A stretch of DNA of 64,000 nucleotides from Cocos nucifera (lineage: Eukaryota > Streptophyta > Magnoliopsida > Arecales > Arecaceae): the NCBI GenBank assembly GCA_006176705.1, contig QRFJ01004169.1, positions 62,001 through 126,000 of the forward strand, read 5' to 3'. Positions 60,208-64,000 of the stretch are shown piece by piece. Position 1 is the stretch's first letter. Each line of letters opens with the position of its first letter. A model generated the notes under the pieces. The model saw nothing but the letters and a program-made list of their open reading frames with translations, had not been told where the DNA came from and did no database searches. Made by a program: the position numbers and the translations under genes.

Positions 60208-61938
60208 TGATGAGCATCATAAATTCACCAATAAAAGTATTAATTTATTAATTAATTGATATTAATTTTTAAGAATTAATAATCAATTTATATATAATTT
60301 TTGAAAAATTCATATTTTTATTAATTAAAAAATTAATTAAAAAAATAATAAAAATTAAAAATTAAAAAATAAAATTTTATTAATCAATAGAAAGAGCTCA
60401 TTTTTTTGATCACAACGAAATAAAGTTTCAAGTAAAACGGAGCTAAAATGGAAAAGATATGAATTTTTAAAAATATAAAATAAATAAAAATTAAATAAAA
60501 AAGAAAATGGCTCAAACGGCTCAAGCCGCCAAGCCGCAGCAGCCGGCGCATCCAAACGCGCCGAGCCAAGCTGACCAAGTCGGTGTGCCACACCATTCAC
60601 GCTAGTCAACTCAAGCCCAGAAGCTGTCAGCCGATCCACGATCCAGGCGTGGACCGCCAGCTCAGCAAAATTCGGCGAATCAGAGCTTGCCACGTGGTGG
60701 ACCTAGACCCCTAAAGGGTCTACAGAAATTTATTGCGGCTCACAAGGGTAATTTAGTCTTTTTCTCGCTCGGCAATAAAGGCACTGATTGGTTGCGGTGT
60801 GCGGTGCGGCCGGTCCACGCAGTCCATGGGAACAGTGATTGCGCGATCGGACGGCTGTGGTTGTTTGCGGTCAGGATCGGATGACTGTGGTTGCTTCCGG
60901 ATTTAATTCAGTTGCAGACATCACGCGGATCACCATCGGATGGTAGCGCTCAATCCAGGTGATGATCCGATGGTCCAGAAAGCTCCTGATGGTGATCAAA
61001 CTCTCAGGCGCAAGATTTGCGGCCATATTTCCTCCATCAAGCGCGATCCAACGGCCAGAAATTTAATCCGACCTTGATCTGGGCCAATACTGCATCCGAT
61101 TTTGATGATTTTTGGACCGTTGGATTTTCTATTGAATGGCTGGATTTTATCAGATTTATTAGAGACATATCAGAGCTATTTTGATTCTAATTTTACTCAA
61201 ATTCTTTTGTATTTTGATGATTGCAAAGACCATTAGTCCCACATTGCCTTCAAAAATAAAGATCCAACCCCCCTAGCTCTATAAAAAGGACTCTAAGCCT
61301 CTTGAAAAGGGAAGGAGGTGGAAGAAAAGCTAAAGCTTTGGTACAGGGTGGAAGCCAAGCTCTGGGATAGAAGGTTGCTTCGAAGCTACAGTGCTGAGAA
61401 GAAGAGCCGGTCTTCTGCGCCATCTCCACGCCTACGCTGATCTATGATCTCCAATCTAGTTTTCTCTTTCTTTAATTTCTTGTATTAAAATTCTTAATTT
61501 TTTTAATTTCTTGTATTTAAATTTTGCATCTGAGTTTTAAATTTAATAAAGAAAGTTTGATTGTTCTTTTTAATTCTAGTTCTTTAAATTAATTATTCCT
61601 TATTGCTTTTTAATTTCATTGCAAGTAGTTGCTAAGATCTAAATAATAGATCTTAGTATCAAATTTATTTCTACATAATTCTACTTTTATTTATAAATCT
61701 ATTTTTTTTAACTTTAATTTTCAAAAACTCTTCTTTTCTATTCTCTAAAATAATAATAATAATAATAGTAATAAAAAAATATAAAAATCAAAGATTTTAG
61801 AAATAAATCATTGCCTCTCTGTGGATTCGACCTGACTTACTACTCTATTCATATTTTTTTAATTAATTTAAAAAAAATAAAGAGTCAGATTTAAACTGAT
61901 AAATATGGTGTCTTAATGACAACATCGTGCTCCTATCA
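60208..61938 (+). repeat. Element G 3' LTR
   Basis: 1731 bp, same ends as the 5' LTR. It differs by scattered substitutions, small AT indels and one copy fewer of the 36-bp GC-rich unit. Confidence 0.93.
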
Positions 61939-61943
61939 TACAG
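61939..61943. repeat. Target-site duplication of G, right copy
   Basis: TACAG directly after the LTR end CCTATCA; matches 50662-50666. Confidence 0.93.
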
Positions 61944-62760
61944 CATGGGTCGGCACAATCAAACTTGGATCTATGGTCCTTGCCTGCTTCGATAGCTCTC
62001 CTAAAGAACCATCCTTTCTCTTGAGAGTTTTGATTCCTTAGGACAATCAGTTTAGCTCTTCCAAAGTTATTTCTATAGCAATGGAAGAAACTGAGGTTAG
62101 AAAAAAGGATAAAACATAGCTAGCAAGATGTGAAAATGTACCTACCGGATTGAGGGGACTTATTGCAAGATTGAATAATGTCTGGGCTTCTTGCAAATTG
62201 GATAGTGGAGAAGCTTGGTAGTTTCTTAATTTACTGACCGAGTCAAGGTCCTCTCTTTCCAATCTGGGAGCTCAGGGAATGAAGTTTCTCAAGTATCCCT
62301 AAGGAGGAAGCCCTAGTTCTAAAGAAGGATAGAAAATATAGAAGAATTTTTTCTTTTAGTTGTGAATGAAAGAAGGGGCATCCTTAAGTCACCCCTTCTC
62401 ACCGAATTGGAGGGATAGGTACCATCAATGCTTGGTGGTAGGGTGATGTTTGAAGATAAAATAGTTATGAAATAAGAAGATAGTAGGATGAACTTCGGCT
62501 AACATACAAAAAGAAAGGAAACCTATAATAAATCTAAATGCATTCAGAGACATTGAGGCAAAGGAGATATTTAAAAACCAAAAAAGGGTTGTAATAAAAA
62601 GATGGATCAGAAGTTGGAACCCAGCACGAAGAGCCTCAGTATACAAGCAGAAGCAATCTAGGGGGGAGCATAAGCTCGGCCACTCAGTCCGAAAAGCTTC
62701 AGTTCATATTCAGGAGAAATTCCATACTGGGTTCTTATGAAAAAAGATCTTTAGAATGTA
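61944..62760 (-). pseudogene. Gypsy-type-transposon-domain protein, N-terminal part
   Basis: Minus strand, upstream half of the pseudogene cut by G. Readable from about 62750 (ISPEYELKLF), then CLYTEALRAGFQL and SLNAFRFIIGFLSFCML (62646-62425), which I associate with PF04195. Three stops interrupt the next block (KKKFFYIF near 62345), followed by LDSVSKLRNYQA (62262-62155). A likely intron at 62037-62145 has a GT donor (GTAGGT) and AG acceptor. The exon after it (LKRKDGSLGELSKQ) runs in frame into 50661 once G and one TSD copy are removed. Role unknown; such proteins are usually annotated as transposon-derived. Confidence 0.6.
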
Positions 62761-63185
62761 AGCAATAGGAAATGGTCTTAGGAATAAAGGTCGATCGAGG
62801 TGTTTCAATGGGTTCGGCGGTTTTCCAAAGGCTAGGATCTGGCAAGTTTGGGTGAGTCAGACTCCTAGAACCAAAAGACCAAAATACTTCAGAAGACATT
62901 TGGATCAAACCTAGCTATCAAAATCCTTAGAAAATTAGAAAAGAAAGGCTATAAAATTTTGGAAGAACCAGAAACAATAGTGAACCTTTATAAAGAAACT
63001 AAAAAAGTAAAAGTAGAAGAAAAGCAAGGCAATGCAAAGAAAGGATTTGGGAGACTAACCTAGGTCGGTTGGAAGAGTCAAAAAGGCAATTGAAAGAGAG
63101 GAAGACTGATGGAAAAGATTTCGGTGGTCGGAGGAGTTGTGACAAAAGGAGAGAAAGACAACCGAAGAAGATGAAGGAAACATAA
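62761..63185. other. No gene recognised upstream of the pseudogene
   Basis: 425 bp between the pseudogene's N-terminal end and H. It may contain its 5' end or leader, but I see no clear start or promoter. Confidence 0.4.
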
Positions 63186-64000
63186 TGTTAGATATATGTG
63201 CCCTAGAAGCCAGAATTGGCTGACACTTGTAATACACTTCTAGGGGCAAAATTATAATTTTGACTAAAAGCAATAGATGGGTTATTTTCTATCATATATG
63301 TGTATTTAGTGTCTGTGATACATCCTTTGAGTTAATGGTAATGATAATTCATATTTTCAAGAGTTGAAAATTTAAGACATGAATAATCATTATTAACTCA
63401 TAAATTGCTCCCGACCATAGGATCATCATGAGGATGGTGATTGATCCGGAAGGTTGGTGTACAATCGCTTCTCTTTAGTAGATGAGTCTTGAGTCTACGG
63501 TGTGGAGACACCAGAGCGAGAGTACAGGTACTCGTTAGAGAATGAGGGCACTGAGCGTGACCACCTCGAGTAGTCATTAGGGAGTCTACCTTCTCGTCAA
63601 TGACTGACTCGATGCTGCAGTAGTGTGTCTGGTTCTTTGACCTGAGGTGCATCGGCAGTTCACCTTGAGGGTGTTATAGTTTGACTACACCATTACTCGA
63701 TCTCCTAGCCATATGGAACCCTGAGGTGTATGTTGGCTATGACATGTTCATTGTAGGAACTGGATGGCATCAAGATGGAATCTATCTACCTCGGTGGTAG
63801 AGGAGCAGCCCTATGATAATCATGAGAATCAAGTCCAGAAGCCCATGGCCATGGCAGAGTGAAATAATAGAAAGAGTTTCTATTTAGATTTTCACATTAG
63901 ACTCGAATCGAATGATTACATCATATGACAGAGACTAGGGTTTGACGAGTTTACCTTAACCCTAATCTGATCGGGGCTCAAGATAGAAGAACTTGAATCA
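63186..64000 (+). repeat. Element H: LTR of a C/D-family Copia, cut by window end
   Basis: Begins TGTTAGATATATGTGCCC and matches the first 815 bp of C's LTRs with few differences, much closer than D or E. Whether it is the 5' LTR of a plus-strand element, the 3' LTR or a solo LTR cannot be told here. The minus-strand small ORFs match those in C's LTRs and are not genes. Confidence 0.88.

Larger units (their letters stand above)
50667..61938 (+). mobile_element. Element G: Athila/Tat-type Ty3/Gypsy retrotransposon
   Basis: 11,272-bp element with LTRs at 50667-52384 (1718 bp) and 60208-61938 (1731 bp) and TSD TACAG. Primer site TGGCGTCGTTGCCGGGA suits a tRNA-Asp-type primer. Order gag, protease, RT, RNase H, integrase defines Gypsy. 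DLGAS protease, FMDD RT, and no chromodomain point to the Athila/Tat side. No envelope-like frame is seen in the 1.2 kb after pol. Frameshifts and stops make it inactive. It sits in a minus-strand pseudogene. Confidence 0.93.

Overview
This is plant nuclear DNA, almost entirely LTR retrotransposons stacked inside one another. Long-LTR Ty1/Copia elements, an Athila/Tat-like Ty3/Gypsy element, initiator-Met primer sites and a pseudogene of a plant transposon-associated family fit a large-genome monocot. A palm is my best guess, but that is inference. I see no intact host gene, rRNA, tRNA or CRISPR array.

Layout, with my own element names. A (1-4243, resuming 38232-40320) is an old Copia whose 3' LTR was split by B. 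B (4244-38226) is a second Copia of the same family (LTRs about 2.48 kb), flanked by target duplication ACATC. B was itself invaded by T (8633-11886, old, non-coding, with a chimeric right side), C (14141-23673, minus strand, TSD GTCTC, in the integrase/RT region) and D (26565-36872, plus strand, TSD TTAAG, in B's 3' LTR). C and D share a second Copia family with 2.2-2.3 kb LTRs. E (40321-43627, family of C/D) and F (43628-48252, family of A/B) are 3' halves; a deletion joins the end of A's LTR to E's reverse transcriptase.

From 48253 there is a short minisatellite, then on the minus strand a coiled-coil pseudogene and a longer pseudogene resembling the 'putative gypsy-type transposon' family (PF04195, recalled from memory). 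That reading frame is split by G (50667-61938, TSD TACAG), a full-length Athila/Tat-type Gypsy element; the pseudogene resumes at 61944-62760. The window ends in the LTR of a further C/D-family element, H (63186 onward).

Every coding region has frameshifts, stops or deletions. C is the youngest datable insertion: its two LTRs are 2284 bp each with about 60 differences by eye, roughly 2.8%. It nonetheless carries a nonsense codon in gag, an RT frameshift, a shared stop after integrase and a deleted RNase H core, so it probably moved, if at all, with proteins supplied by other copies. I found no previously undescribed functional system. The most notable points are the fully resolvable nest, the chimeric T/B junction near 11925, the deletion-derivative structure of C, and G's insertion inside the pseudogene.
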